Program-made: the position numbers and the translations under genes
Assembly (NCBI GenBank): GCA_964452105.1
Contig: CAYVLI010000055.1
Span: 1,793-11,030, forward strand
Direction: 5' to 3'
Length of the DNA: 9,238 nt
Source: CAYVLI01 sp964452105 [NCBI: uncultured Nitrospinota bacterium]
Lineage (GTDB): Bacteria; JAUXIQ01
The notes under the pieces: model-generated
What the model was told of the DNA's origin: nothing
Seen by the model: the letters and a program-made list of their open reading frames with translations, nothing else
Database searches by the model: none
Shown: one piece after another, positions 1-5,866 of the stretch
Position numbering within the stretch: the stretch's first letter is position 1
How the letters are laid out: each line of letters starts with the position of its first letter

Positions 1-2
1 AA

Positions 3-65
3 ACCATACTCAATAAACTCAAAATCGAAAACTACAACGTTAAATCCTTGGATCGTTTTTATTAA
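3..65 (+). CDS. possible C-terminal end of an upstream gene (partial)
   Basis: An open frame runs from the window edge to a TAA at 63-65. It encodes about 20 residues rich in Lys, Asn and Ile, ending with Leu-Asp-Arg-Phe-Tyr. The composition is compatible with a protein C-terminus, and a hairpin with a T-run lies 55 bases downstream, which fits the end of a transcription unit. A second frame (1-159) is also open, so the choice is uncertain. No family can be named from so few residues. Confidence 0.25.
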   Translation, partial: TILNKLKIENYNVKSLDRFY

Positions 66-120
66 TCTCAGTATCAACTTTAAACCCATTGCCTTTTTGG
101 AGGCACATAGTAAAATGCAG

Positions 121-153
121 CGGGGGGCAGGGATTTATCCAGTCCCCCGTTTT
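121..153 (+). terminator. probable intrinsic terminator
   Basis: CGGGGG (121-126) pairs with CCCCCG (144-149). Two further pairs (G127-T143 wobble, C128-G142) extend the stem, and an inner GGA/TCC helix (131-133 with 138-140) fills the loop region. A run of four T (150-153) follows directly on the + strand. The opposite strand has no comparable T-run, so it should end transcription coming from the left edge. Confidence 0.55.
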
Positions 154-418
154 GATTGAAATTTTTGCTCACCGCGGTAAATCGTGAATTAAGCTTTTAT
201 ATGAAGTGAAATAATTTGTTGCGCATAGAGAAGGTATGCGAGGAATTAGGGAAGGGTGGGGAAACCTGCTAAAAGAGATAGCTCCTCTTTGCCCTCCCCG
301 TGGCGGGGAGGGTGTGGGAGGGGTTTACTCGTCCAAATAGTAAAAGAACTGAACACCCTGTGATTCGGTGGAGTCGGGGAGTTAAATGCTCGAGAATAAA
401 AGGCTTTTCATATAACGG
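154..418. other. non-coding leader ahead of the agmatinase
   Basis: I see no convincing gene here. The stretch holds one strong palindrome (292-312) and a short ACCGCGGT palindrome near 171-178. There is no clear sigma-70 promoter at a sensible distance from the agmatinase start. A TATAAC (411-416) is too close to the start codon to act as its -10 box unless translation begins further in. Confidence 0.4.
292..312. repeat. G/C-rich palindromic intergenic repeat
   Basis: CCCTCCCCG (292-300) and CGGGGAGGG (304-312) are perfect 9-bp inverted arms around a TGG loop. G-rich flanks lie on both sides (GGGTGGGG at about 254-261 and GGGAGGGG at about 316-323). The style matches the elements at 1339-1362 and 1447-1474, suggesting one dispersed intergenic family. 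There is no T-run, so I do not call it a terminator. Confidence 0.55.
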
Positions 419-1321
419 GTGAATCTAAAATTGTACAAGTCATATCCTTACAACTTCGCAGGCCTGCCCTTCAAGGAGTACACCGAGTACGAAAAATCCA
501 GAGTCGTCGTCGTACCCTTCCCCTACGATTCTACAACCACCTGGCGCTCGGGCGCTCGTGAAGGCCCGGCAGCCATAATAAGCGCATCACGAAACATTGA
601 ACTCTTCGACATGGAGCTGGGTACGGAAATCTACCGCGCCATGGGCATACATACCATGAGCGAAATAGAGCCGTCCGTGAGTTCCCCCCGTGAGAACACA
701 AACGTGGTGTCGGAAGTGATAAGCCGGCTTCTCAATGACGGCAAGTTCCCCGTCCTTCTCGGCGGGGAGCATTCGTTGACCATAGGCGCGGTTCGCGCCG
801 CCAGGGGAAAATACGAGGACCTCAGCGTCCTCTACCTGGATGCCCACGCAGACCTGAGAAACGAATACGAGGGCGCCAGGTACGGACATGGGTCCGTCGC
901 GCTACGAATCATAGAGGATGAAGATATAAGATGCCCCGTCTCTTTTGTCGGCGTACGCAGCATGAGCGAGCAGGAATACCTGTATATAAACGAAAAAAAT
1001 CTCCCCGTAGTTACCTCCCGGGAAGCGACAGAAGGGCAGAAAGCGGCCGATGACATCATTGATAATTTAACGAACAAGGTTTACGTCACCATAGACCTGG
1101 ATGTCTTCGATCCCTCCGAGATGCCCTCCGTGGGGACACCCGAGCCGGGCGGCCTCCGCTGGCGCCAGCTTCTCAGCATACTACGTCGGGTTGCCCGGCA
1201 AAAAGAGGTGGTGGCCTTCGACGTCGTCGAGCTCTGCCCCATCTCGAACATGGTGGCGCCGGATTTCACCGCCGCCCTGCTCACATACAAATTCCTCGGC
1301 TACATCTTCTGCCAAAAATAA
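419..1321 (+). CDS. speB: agmatinase (ureohydrolase family)
   Basis: It hydrolyses agmatine to putrescine and urea in the cytoplasm, as part of the arginine decarboxylase route to polyamines. The 300-residue protein carries all the dimanganese ligands of the arginase/agmatinase fold: GGEHS (His118), DAHAD (Asp141, His143, Asp145) and IDLDVFD (Asp226, Asp228). It also has the conserved Gly-His-Gly (His157), the GTPEPGG stretch (239-245) typical of agmatinases, and Glu271 in the guanidinium-binding position. Length is normal for the family. The start is a GTG at 419. An in-frame TAA at 413-415 rules out anything further upstream, and the ribosome-binding site is weak. No other polyamine gene is visible in the window, so it appears to be a single-gene unit. 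A related ureohydrolase (for example guanidinobutyrase) cannot be fully excluded. Confidence 0.9.
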   Translation: MNLKLYKSYPYNFAGLPFKEYTEYEKSRVVVVPFPYDSTTTWRSGAREGPAAIISASRNIELFDMELGTEIYRAMGIHTMSEIEPSVSSPRENTNVVSEVISRLLNDGKFPVLLGGEHSLTIGAVRAARGKYEDLSVLYLDAHADLRNEYEGARYGHGSVALRIIEDEDIRCPVSFVGVRSMSEQEYLYINEKNLPVVTSREATEGQKAADDIIDNLTNKVYVTIDLDVFDPSEMPSVGTPEPGGLRWRQLLSILRRVARQKEVVAFDVVELCPISNMVAPDFTAALLTYKFLGYIFCQK

Positions 1322-1338
1322 TCACCCCACGACCCCAT

Positions 1339-1362
1339 CTCCCGTCCGTATAAACGGGGAGG
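1339..1362. repeat. imperfect palindromic repeat
   Basis: CCGT (1346-1349) and ACGG (1354-1357) pair around ATAA. Outer CTCCC (1339-1343) faces GGAGG (1358-1362) across a GT bulge. G-rich sequence follows (to about 1376), as in the element at 292-312. It lies 18 bases after the agmatinase stop and may also shield the mRNA end. Confidence 0.45.
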
Positions 1363-1394
1363 GCCGGGGTGGGGGCATTCCGTCCCACAAAACG

Positions 1395-1419
1395 TAGGAG
1401 CGCTCCTTGCTGCGCCCTA
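1395..1419. repeat. imperfect palindrome
   Basis: TAGG (1395-1398) plus GCG (1400-1402) pair with CGC (1413-1415) plus CCTA (1416-1419), with one bulged A. A perfect internal palindrome GGAGCGCTCC sits at 1397-1406. It resembles the TAGGGGCG-type repeat at 1567-1591. Confidence 0.35.
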
Positions 1420-1446
1420 ATGCCTTCCCAAACCTCACCCCCCGGG

Positions 1447-1474
1447 CCCCCCTCTCCGTTAACAGAGAAGGGGG
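1447..1474. repeat. palindromic intergenic repeat
   Basis: CCCCCC (1447-1452) and TCTC (1453-1456) pair with GAGA (1465-1468) and GGGGG (1470-1474), with one bulged A at 1469. The loop contains GTTAAC. Flanks are C-rich on the left and G-rich on the right. It has the same style as 292-312 and 1339-1362. Confidence 0.5.
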
Positions 1475-1566
1475 ATTGTGGGCGAGGCGGAGTTTGTATT
1501 CTCCGTGCTGTCGGGTCTCCGCACTCGATAGCGCTTTTATCCCGCCCACCGCGCGAACGGTTTACG

Positions 1567-1591
1567 TAGGGGCGGACGGTCTGCCACGCCC
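1567..1591. repeat. TAGGGGCG-type palindromic repeat
   Basis: GGGCG (1570-1574) faces CGCCC (1587-1591). A competing inner hairpin pairs GGCGG (1571-1575) with CTGCC (1581-1585) around a 5-base loop. The AGGGGCGG core also opens the perfect palindrome at 2787-2810, so the two may belong to one dispersed family. Confidence 0.4.
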
Positions 1592-1715
1592 ATAACAAGT
1601 TATTTCTATTATTTCATACCTGACCTATTATACAAGAGACAGGCCTTGTGCTGCTCAGGGCGGTTAAGAGGATTAGGGTAAAGTTGTTTGCAACCTTCCA
1701 GACTTTAATTTAGGC

Positions 1716-1744
1716 TTGAACAGATGGCGCAAAACTGCTAAAAA
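1716..1744 (+). promoter_or_regulatory. candidate sigma-70-type promoter for nitronate monooxygenase
   Basis: TTGAAC (1716-1721) and TAAAAA (1739-1744) are separated by 17 bases, each matching consensus at 4 of 6 positions. TGC directly before the -10 box gives an extended -10 element. It lies about 50 bases before the start codon. This is a motif match only. Confidence 0.3.
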
Positions 1745-1794
1745 TGCCTTAGACTAAGCATAAATCAACCCACACGCTATATAAGGAGATGATC

Positions 1795-2763
1795 ATGCCC
1801 TTCAAGACCAAGCTCACCGAAATGTTAGGTATAGAATACCCCATAATTCAGGGCGGGATGCAGTGGCTGGCCAGGGGGGAATTTGTCGCCGCCGTCTCCG
1901 AGGCGGGCTGCCTCGGTTTCATCACCGCAGCATCTTTCCCCTCCAAACAGGAACTCCGCGATGAAATACGCAAGTGCAAAGACTTGACGGACAAGCCCTT
2001 CGGAGTCAATGTCTCGATGCTGCCGGGACTGGCGGCCGGAGATATGACCGATGCATATTTCGAAGCCATAATCGAAGAAGGAGTGCCTGTGGTCGAGACA
2101 TCAGGCCGCAGCCCGGAACCATACGTACCCCGCCTGAAAGAAGCCGGCATAAAACTCATCCACAAGGTTCCCGCCGTACGATTCGCTCAGAAAGCACAGT
2201 CCGTGGGGGCCGATGCGGTGACCATAGTCGGGTTCGAATGTGCGGGGCACCCAGGCATGGATGATGTCACCACCTTCATACTTATCCCCAGAGCGGTGCA
2301 GGCGCTGAATATTCCGGTGATCGCAGGGGGCGGTATCGCCAATGGACGCACCTTTCTGGCCGCGCTGGCATTGGGAGCATCCGGAATCGTCATGGGCACC
2401 CGGTTCGTGGCTACTGAGGAGTGCATCATACACCGAAACTTCAAGGAATGGATCGTCGGCGCCAAAGAGACCGATACCATGATGATAGAGCGCTCCATAA
2501 GAAACGCCGCCCGGGTTATGCATAACGAGGCAGCCGAAAAAGTGGCCGAGATGGAGGAACACGGCGCCACCCTCGAAGAGCTCATGACTATCATAAGCGG
2601 GCAGGTAGGGCGCGAGGCGATGTTAAGCGGAGACCTGAACGGAGGCACCTTCGCAATCGGACAGGCAGCCGGGTTAATCCACGATATCAAGCCCGTCAAA
2701 CAAGTAGTTCAGGATATCATAAGTGAGGCAGAAGAACTCAGAAAAGAGTTGGCTGTAATATAG
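1795..2763 (+). CDS. nitronate monooxygenase / 2-nitropropane dioxygenase-like flavoprotein
   Basis: This is an FMN-dependent TIM-barrel enzyme of the NMO/FabK family. Members oxidise alkyl nitronates with O2, or act as FabK-type enoyl-ACP reductases. In anaerobes the true substrate is often unknown. The 322-residue chain shows the N-terminal PIIQGGMQWLA flavin-site signature (from about residue 16). It has a GFECAGHPG segment with the candidate catalytic His152, AGGGIA phosphate-binding glycines (about 177-182) and GTRF (201-204). The C-terminal helical region has the DLNGGTFAIGQAAG stretch usual in this family. The start is placed at ATG 1795, not the ATG at 1789, because AAGGAG (1783-1788) abuts the latter but sits 6 bases before the former. 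It is monocistronic and ends at a perfect palindrome. FabK activity cannot be separated from nitronate oxidation by sequence reading alone. Confidence 0.85.
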   Translation: MPFKTKLTEMLGIEYPIIQGGMQWLARGEFVAAVSEAGCLGFITAASFPSKQELRDEIRKCKDLTDKPFGVNVSMLPGLAAGDMTDAYFEAIIEEGVPVVETSGRSPEPYVPRLKEAGIKLIHKVPAVRFAQKAQSVGADAVTIVGFECAGHPGMDDVTTFILIPRAVQALNIPVIAGGGIANGRTFLAALALGASGIVMGTRFVATEECIIHRNFKEWIVGAKETDTMMIERSIRNAARVMHNEAAEKVAEMEEHGATLEELMTIISGQVGREAMLSGDLNGGTFAIGQAAGLIHDIKPVKQVVQDIISEAEELRKELAVI

Positions 2764-2786
2764 GCTATGCCTGAAGGAAAAAGCTC

Positions 2787-2810
2787 AGGGGCGGGCTTGA
2801 ACCCGCCCCT
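2787..2810. terminator. perfect palindrome between convergent genes, probable bidirectional terminator
   Basis: AGGGGCGGG (2787-2795) and CCCGCCCCT (2802-2810) form perfect 9-bp arms around CTTGAA. An outer CTGAAG/CTTCAG pair (2771-2776 with 2815-2820) could extend it. It lies between two converging genes. The T-run is poor on both strands, so it may instead be a repeat that only blocks or stabilises RNA ends. Its last two bases lie inside the TAG stop codon (2809-2811) of the - strand selenoprotein gene. Confidence 0.5.
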
Positions 2811-3354
2811 ATTGCTTCAGGAACCATTCCATGAACTCTGCAGCATTATCACTCTCCCAATCTCTTCCCCCGACCCTCGAGCCGATTAGCATCCCTTCCC
2901 TGGTTACGAAGAAAGTGGTCGGAGTGCTCCAGAAACCGTAGAGCCTGGCTACCTTTTTCCTGGCGTCCAGAAGGGCGGGAAATGTCAGATTCATTTCCTG
3001 CATATAGTTGGGCACCTTGTCCGCAAAGTCGTCCACGGAAACGGCCAATACCTCGAAACCCCTGTCCTTGTAGCGGTCATACAGCCTCTGCACGGAAGGA
3101 AACTCCTTCCTGCAGGTAGGTCACCAGGTGGCCCAGAAGGTAAGGAAAACAGCCTTGCCCTTGAAATCACTGAGGCTGACTTCCCGACCCTTCGTATTTT
3201 TCAAAGTGAAATCAGGAGCCGGTTCCGGCTTTTCGATTTTAACTATACCCATGGCGTCTCGGGGATCTGTTCCTGCCTGAGCGCGACCTGCAAAAACGAA
3301 AAGAGCGACCATGATCCACGCCACCGCCATCGGGAAAATTTTCTTTCGGCTCAT
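2809..3354 (-). CDS. exported TlpA/ResA-like thioredoxin-fold selenoprotein (in-frame TGA read as Sec)
   Basis: This is an exported thiol-disulfide oxidoreductase, probably reducing or isomerising disulfides outside the cytoplasm. I annotate one 181-residue chain across an in-frame TGA at 3121-3123. Residues 1-27 are a signal peptide (Lys-rich start, hydrophobic core, Ala-Gln-Ala cleavage site). The thioredoxin fold starts near APDFTLKN. The active site reads F-W-A-T-W-[TGA]-P-T-C, placing Sec78 where the first Cys of CxxC belongs, with resolving Cys81. Sequence after the TGA continues the same fold in the same frame, including the cis-proline loop STPTTFF (Pro145). A SECIS-like hairpin follows the TGA. 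The start ATG (3352-3354) has GGAGGA six bases upstream. Sec-containing thioredoxin-like proteins are known from anaerobic bacteria. A simple Cys-to-stop mutation or sequencing error is the alternative, but the hairpin argues against it. The gene is monocistronic, downstream of a terminator. Confidence 0.85.
3088..3115 (-). promoter_or_regulatory. bacterial SECIS element within the TlpA-like coding sequence
   Basis: In mRNA sense, five bases after the UGA, CUGCA and GGAAGGA pair with UCCUUCC and UGCAG. This gives a 12-bp stem interrupted only by one bulged G on the 3' side. The loop is GUU, beginning 17 nt after the UGA. Bacterial SECIS elements (E. coli fdhF type) sit immediately 3' of the UGA, with a small loop containing G-U that SelB recognises. 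The spacing here is within the range reported for that class. The element lies inside codons 81-90, so it must also encode protein. Confidence 0.8.
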
Positions 3355-3597
3355 GAGCCCTCCTCCCACTCGATATGTACACACGCAGCTTTCGCCTGTT
3401 GAATTTAATTTGTAGCAACAACCTAAAATATGCTTTTTTAGTAAATTTAATATGTAAGCGGTCATACATCCACTTTTTTCCAGCATGAAGCCCTTCAGGG
3501 AGACTTCTGAGCCGGGAACAACAATGCCCCGAAAATACGGGGCATTGTACATCATCCACATCCAGCTTTAAGCCGATTTGTAAATTTCGTTCAGGGG
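3355..3597. other. spacer upstream of the selenoprotein gene
   Basis: An A/T-rich 243-base stretch. The left end holds the GGAGGA ribosome-binding site (3361-3366, - strand). The middle has a short inverted repeat, CTAAAA (3423-3428) with TTTTAG (3436-3441), of unknown role. The right part holds the palindrome at 3521-3548. A reading frame extending the selenoprotein to 3561 is not used, because it has no ribosome-binding site and would bury the signal peptide. I could not fix a promoter. Confidence 0.5.
3521..3548 (-). terminator. perfect 11-bp inverted repeat, probable terminator of the ggt operon
   Basis: ACAATGCCCCG (3521-3531) and CGGGGCATTGT (3538-3548) are perfect complements around AAAATA. 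Read on the - strand, the stem ends in a U-rich run (AUUGUUGUUCC) about 50 bases after the stop of the exported CxxC protein. This fits an intrinsic terminator separating that operon from the selenoprotein gene. Confidence 0.6.
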
Positions 3598-4080
3598 CTA
3601 TTTCTTGATCGATTGCATCTTTTCGTATAGGACTACGAAAGGATTGTACAAGCGGTTCAGAGAAAAGCCCTCCTTGACGAAATCGACATCGGTAACTTCG
3701 GCCTTGAAGTTCTGAAACCATCTCATAGAGCAATCCCTGCACAGGTAGTTAAAATCGGTCTCATATTTCGATTGCAGTGGTATGCCGTGGGAACCGATCA
3801 GGTATTTGTAATACTTCACCGGATAGAATATCATCTTCCTGGAAGGACTGCCGTACTGGTCAAGAAAGCTGAGGGTTATCTCTACAAGCCTGAGCGGTTT
3901 GTCACCCCGGTTAATCACCGTGCCTTTGAATACAGGTATATCCTCTAAAGCACCGGTCCTCTTCGCTGCTACTTCATAATTCAGATAGACCTTGCTCCGC
4001 ATATACTCATATCTGGTATCGGCCTTCGCAGCAACAGCAGCAAGAATAAATATGGTCAAAAGGATTAATTTGATACGCAT
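3598..4080 (-). CDS. exported protein of unknown function with a CxxC motif
   Basis: I do not recognise a named family with confidence. The 160-residue protein begins with a clear signal peptide (residues 1-20, ending Ala-Ala-Lys-Ala before Asp). The middle (about 48-90) reads like a small beta-sandwich: a VFKGTVINRGDKPLRLVEIT stretch followed by SFLDQYGSP. This is the style of FxLYD/DUF3426-type domains that sit on secreted proteins. Cys114 and Cys117 form a CRDC motif in the C-terminal third. AGGAGAGG (4087-4094) precedes the ATG. It starts 30 bases after the gamma-glutamyltransferase stop on the same strand, so the two are probably co-transcribed. The CxxC could bind a metal or be a redox pair. 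Its link to the downstream thioredoxin-like selenoprotein is only suggestive. Confidence 0.8.
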   Translation of the reverse strand: MRIKLILLTIFILAAVAAKADTRYEYMRSKVYLNYEVAAKRTGALEDIPVFKGTVINRGDKPLRLVEITLSFLDQYGSPSRKMIFYPVKYYKYLIGSHGIPLQSKYETDFNYLCRDCSMRWFQNFKAEVTDVDFVKEGFSLNRLYNPFVVLYEKMQSIKK

Positions 4081-4110
4081 TTTTGACCTCTCCTGAAATA
4101 GTGTAAAAAA

Positions 4111-5730
4111 TTACCAGCCTATCGCACAACCGTCCATGCGGGGATCGGATCCCCCTTCGAATACACCCCGCTCGCGGTTTATCACTATGCCCTGGGCGCC
4201 GCCGAAAAAGACCTGTCCGCCGTCCTGAATTTCGTGCCCTTTTGCAGACAGGGCTTCGGCAGCGTCAGGACTGAATCCCTTTTCGAGGGCCATCGTCCCC
4301 GCTTCCATCACGCGGTAGCGAGGAGATTCTATCGCCTCCTGTATGTTCATGCCGAAATTGAGCAGGTTTGAAATAACCTGAAGATGGCCCTGAGGCTGCA
4401 TGAACCCGCCCATGACGCCGAAGGATAGGACAGGCTTATCGTCCCTGAAAAGCATGGCAGGTATTATGGTGTTATAGGGGCGCTTCCTGGGCGCAATCAC
4501 ATTGGGATGGCCCCTCTCCATGCTGAACAGGCACCCCCTGTTTCCCAGACACACCCCCATCCCATCGATTACCACACCAGCCCCGAAGGGATGGAAAATA
4601 CTGTTGATGAAAGAAACTGCATTCAAATCCCTATCCACAACGGTAAAGTAGGTAGTATCTCCTTTTATGCCTGGAATCCCCGCCTCCGGTTCGGCAATGG
4701 CCCTCCCGGTATCTATCAGGTTTGCCCTTCCCGCAGCATACTCCTGAGAAATGAGTTCTTCGACGGGTATATCAACAACATCGGGGTCGGCCACGAATTT
4801 ATACGCATCAGCGAAAGCAAGTCTGGTAGCCTCTATCATTATATGTATGTATTCGGAAGAATTATGGTGAAGTTTAGATAGATCAAATTTCTTGAGGATG
4901 TTCAGAGCCTCGATAACCATCATGCCCTGGCCGTTAGGCGGCAGTTCGTAAACAGTATGCCCCATGTATTCGGTGCTGATGGGCTTAACCCACTGAACGC
5001 TGCACTCCTCGAGATCCTCTTGGGCCAGCAGGCCGCCATTCTTTAAGAAGTAATCTGCTATCTTTTCAGCCGTCTCGCCACTATAAAATTCATCGATGCC
5101 CTTCCGGGCAATTTTCTCGATTGTACCAGCGAGGTCGGGTTGCCTGAATAATTCCCCGGCGAGCGGGGCCCTGCCATCTATCAAATAGGTGGAGGAAGCG
5201 GCGGGGAAGCGCTTCAGCTTCTCCACGTACTGTGCCCACAATGCTGCGGTCTTTGGAGCCACGGGGAAGCCTTCCCTGGCGAAGCGGATGGCAGGCTGCA
5301 GCAGGGCATCGAATTCCATGGAACCGAACCTTTCATGAAGAATGGCCCATCCCTTCAGTGCCGCAGGGACCATAACCGGGCAAAAACCTTCCTCGGGGAC
5401 TCTGCTCATCCCCCTGCCGACAAGGTATTCCCTGCTGATGGCCGCCGGAGAGCGGCCGCTTGCATTCAGACCATGTAATGTTTGCTCCCTCTCATCGTAA
5501 TAGAGAGCGAACATATCTCCACCCAGGCCCGTCATCATAGGCTCCAGCACCTGAAGCGTTGCCGCCATGGTCACTGCTGCATCGGCTGCGCTTCCGCCCT
5601 GCATAAGAATTTTGATTCCCTCTGCCGAGGCCAGAGGCTGGCTGCTGGCCACCATACCTCTGGTCCCCATGACAACGGACCTTCCGGTTCTGAAACGTGC
5701 TTGAAAATCTAAAGCCTTCAAAAACGCCAC
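4111..5730 (-). CDS. ggt: gamma-glutamyltransferase family hydrolase (YwrD-like, no signal peptide)
   Basis: An N-terminal nucleophile hydrolase of peptidase family T3. It cleaves gamma-glutamyl bonds (glutathione and related peptides) after self-processing into two subunits. In this 539-residue protein the processing site and nucleophile is Thr359 in KGDTTYF, giving a large subunit of 358 and a small one of 181 residues. Other family marks are GGSAADAAVT (45-54), TGLGGDMF (67-74), Arg93 in a GRSPAA stretch, NSIFHPFGAG (376-385) and the Gly pair in VMGG (439-442) for the oxyanion hole. There is no signal peptide, so it should be cytoplasmic, unlike the periplasmic E. coli enzyme. GTG at 5728-5730 is the longest start. 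A TTG three codons later, preceded by AGGTGG, is a good alternative. It leads a probable operon with the exported CxxC protein. Cephalosporin-acylase-like members share this fold, so the substrate is not certain. Confidence 0.88.
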   Translation of the reverse strand: MAFLKALDFQARFRTGRSVVMGTRGMVASSQPLASAEGIKILMQGGSAADAAVTMAATLQVLEPMMTGLGGDMFALYYDEREQTLHGLNASGRSPAAISREYLVGRGMSRVPEEGFCPVMVPAALKGWAILHERFGSMEFDALLQPAIRFAREGFPVAPKTAALWAQYVEKLKRFPAASSTYLIDGRAPLAGELFRQPDLAGTIEKIARKGIDEFYSGETAEKIADYFLKNGGLLAQEDLEECSVQWVKPISTEYMGHTVYELPPNGQGMMVIEALNILKKFDLSKLHHNSSEYIHIMIEATRLAFADAYKFVADPDVVDIPVEELISQEYAAGRANLIDTGRAIAEPEAGIPGIKGDTTYFTVVDRDLNAVSFINSIFHPFGAGVVIDGMGVCLGNRGCLFSMERGHPNVIAPRKRPYNTIIPAMLFRDDKPVLSFGVMGGFMQPQGHLQVISNLLNFGMNIQEAIESPRYRVMEAGTMALEKGFSPDAAEALSAKGHEIQDGGQVFFGGAQGIVINRERGVFEGGSDPRMDGCAIGW

Positions 5731-5742
5731 CTACCTTTTCCC

Positions 5743-5773
5743 TTGACAGGATAGGGATAAACAAGGTTAAAAT
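5743..5773 (+). promoter_or_regulatory. candidate promoter for the DUF2914 gene
   Basis: A perfect TTGACA (5743-5748) is followed after 19 bases by TAAAAT (5768-5773), a 5-of-6 match to the -10 box. The spacer is two bases longer than ideal. It lies in the 136-base divergent spacer. The inverted pair AAACAAG (5759-5765) and CTTGTTT (5806-5812) brackets the -10 region and could be an operator, though this may be chance. Confidence 0.3.
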
Positions 5774-5866
5774 AACAGATAGTTAGTTTATAACATAGGT
5801 TAAGTCTTGTTTGCGATGTCTTACGGGTTTGGAACCTTATCTATTATTACACGTTGGGAGAAGGAT

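Larger units (their letters stand above)
1322..1788. other. repeat-rich spacer between agmatinase and nitronate monooxygenase
   Basis: This 470-base stretch has no credible gene. Open frames here on both strands run through palindromic repeats, and their translations are Pro/Arg-rich and without family features. The left part (1322-1595) is dense in G/C palindromes, listed separately. The right part (1600-1788) is A/T-richer and carries a candidate promoter and the ribosome-binding site of the next gene. Confidence 0.6.

Noticed and set aside
411-416. TATAAC as -10 box of the agmatinase
   Set aside because: Transcription would start at or inside the start codon, and there is no matching -35 box at 17 bases.
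1281-1598. Several overlapping frames in the spacer after the agmatinase
   Set aside because: Open only because G/C-rich palindromes contain few stops; the translations are Pro/Arg/Gly-rich repeats of the palindromes.
2101-2699. Two long - strand reading frames opposite nitronate monooxygenase (2101-2562 and 2187-2699)
   Set aside because: They are antisense shadows of a well-supported gene, with no ribosome-binding sites or family features.
2809-3093. A separate 94-residue gene starting at GTG 3093
   Set aside because: It is the C-terminal half of the thioredoxin fold, lacks an independent start signal, and is in the same frame as the N-terminal half ending at the TGA. The GTG lies within the SECIS hairpin.
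3355-3561. N-terminal extension of the TlpA-like protein by 69 residues
   Set aside because: It has no ribosome-binding site at 3561, it runs through a palindromic terminator, and it would bury a clear signal peptide that begins at 3354 behind a good GGAGGA.
3239-3742. A 167-residue - strand frame overlapping two genes and their spacer
   Set aside because: It crosses the end of one signal-peptide protein, a terminator and the start of another in a different frame, and shows no recognisable motifs.
4507-4881. A 124-residue + strand frame inside the gamma-glutamyltransferase gene
   Set aside because: Antisense shadow of an intact catalytic gene.
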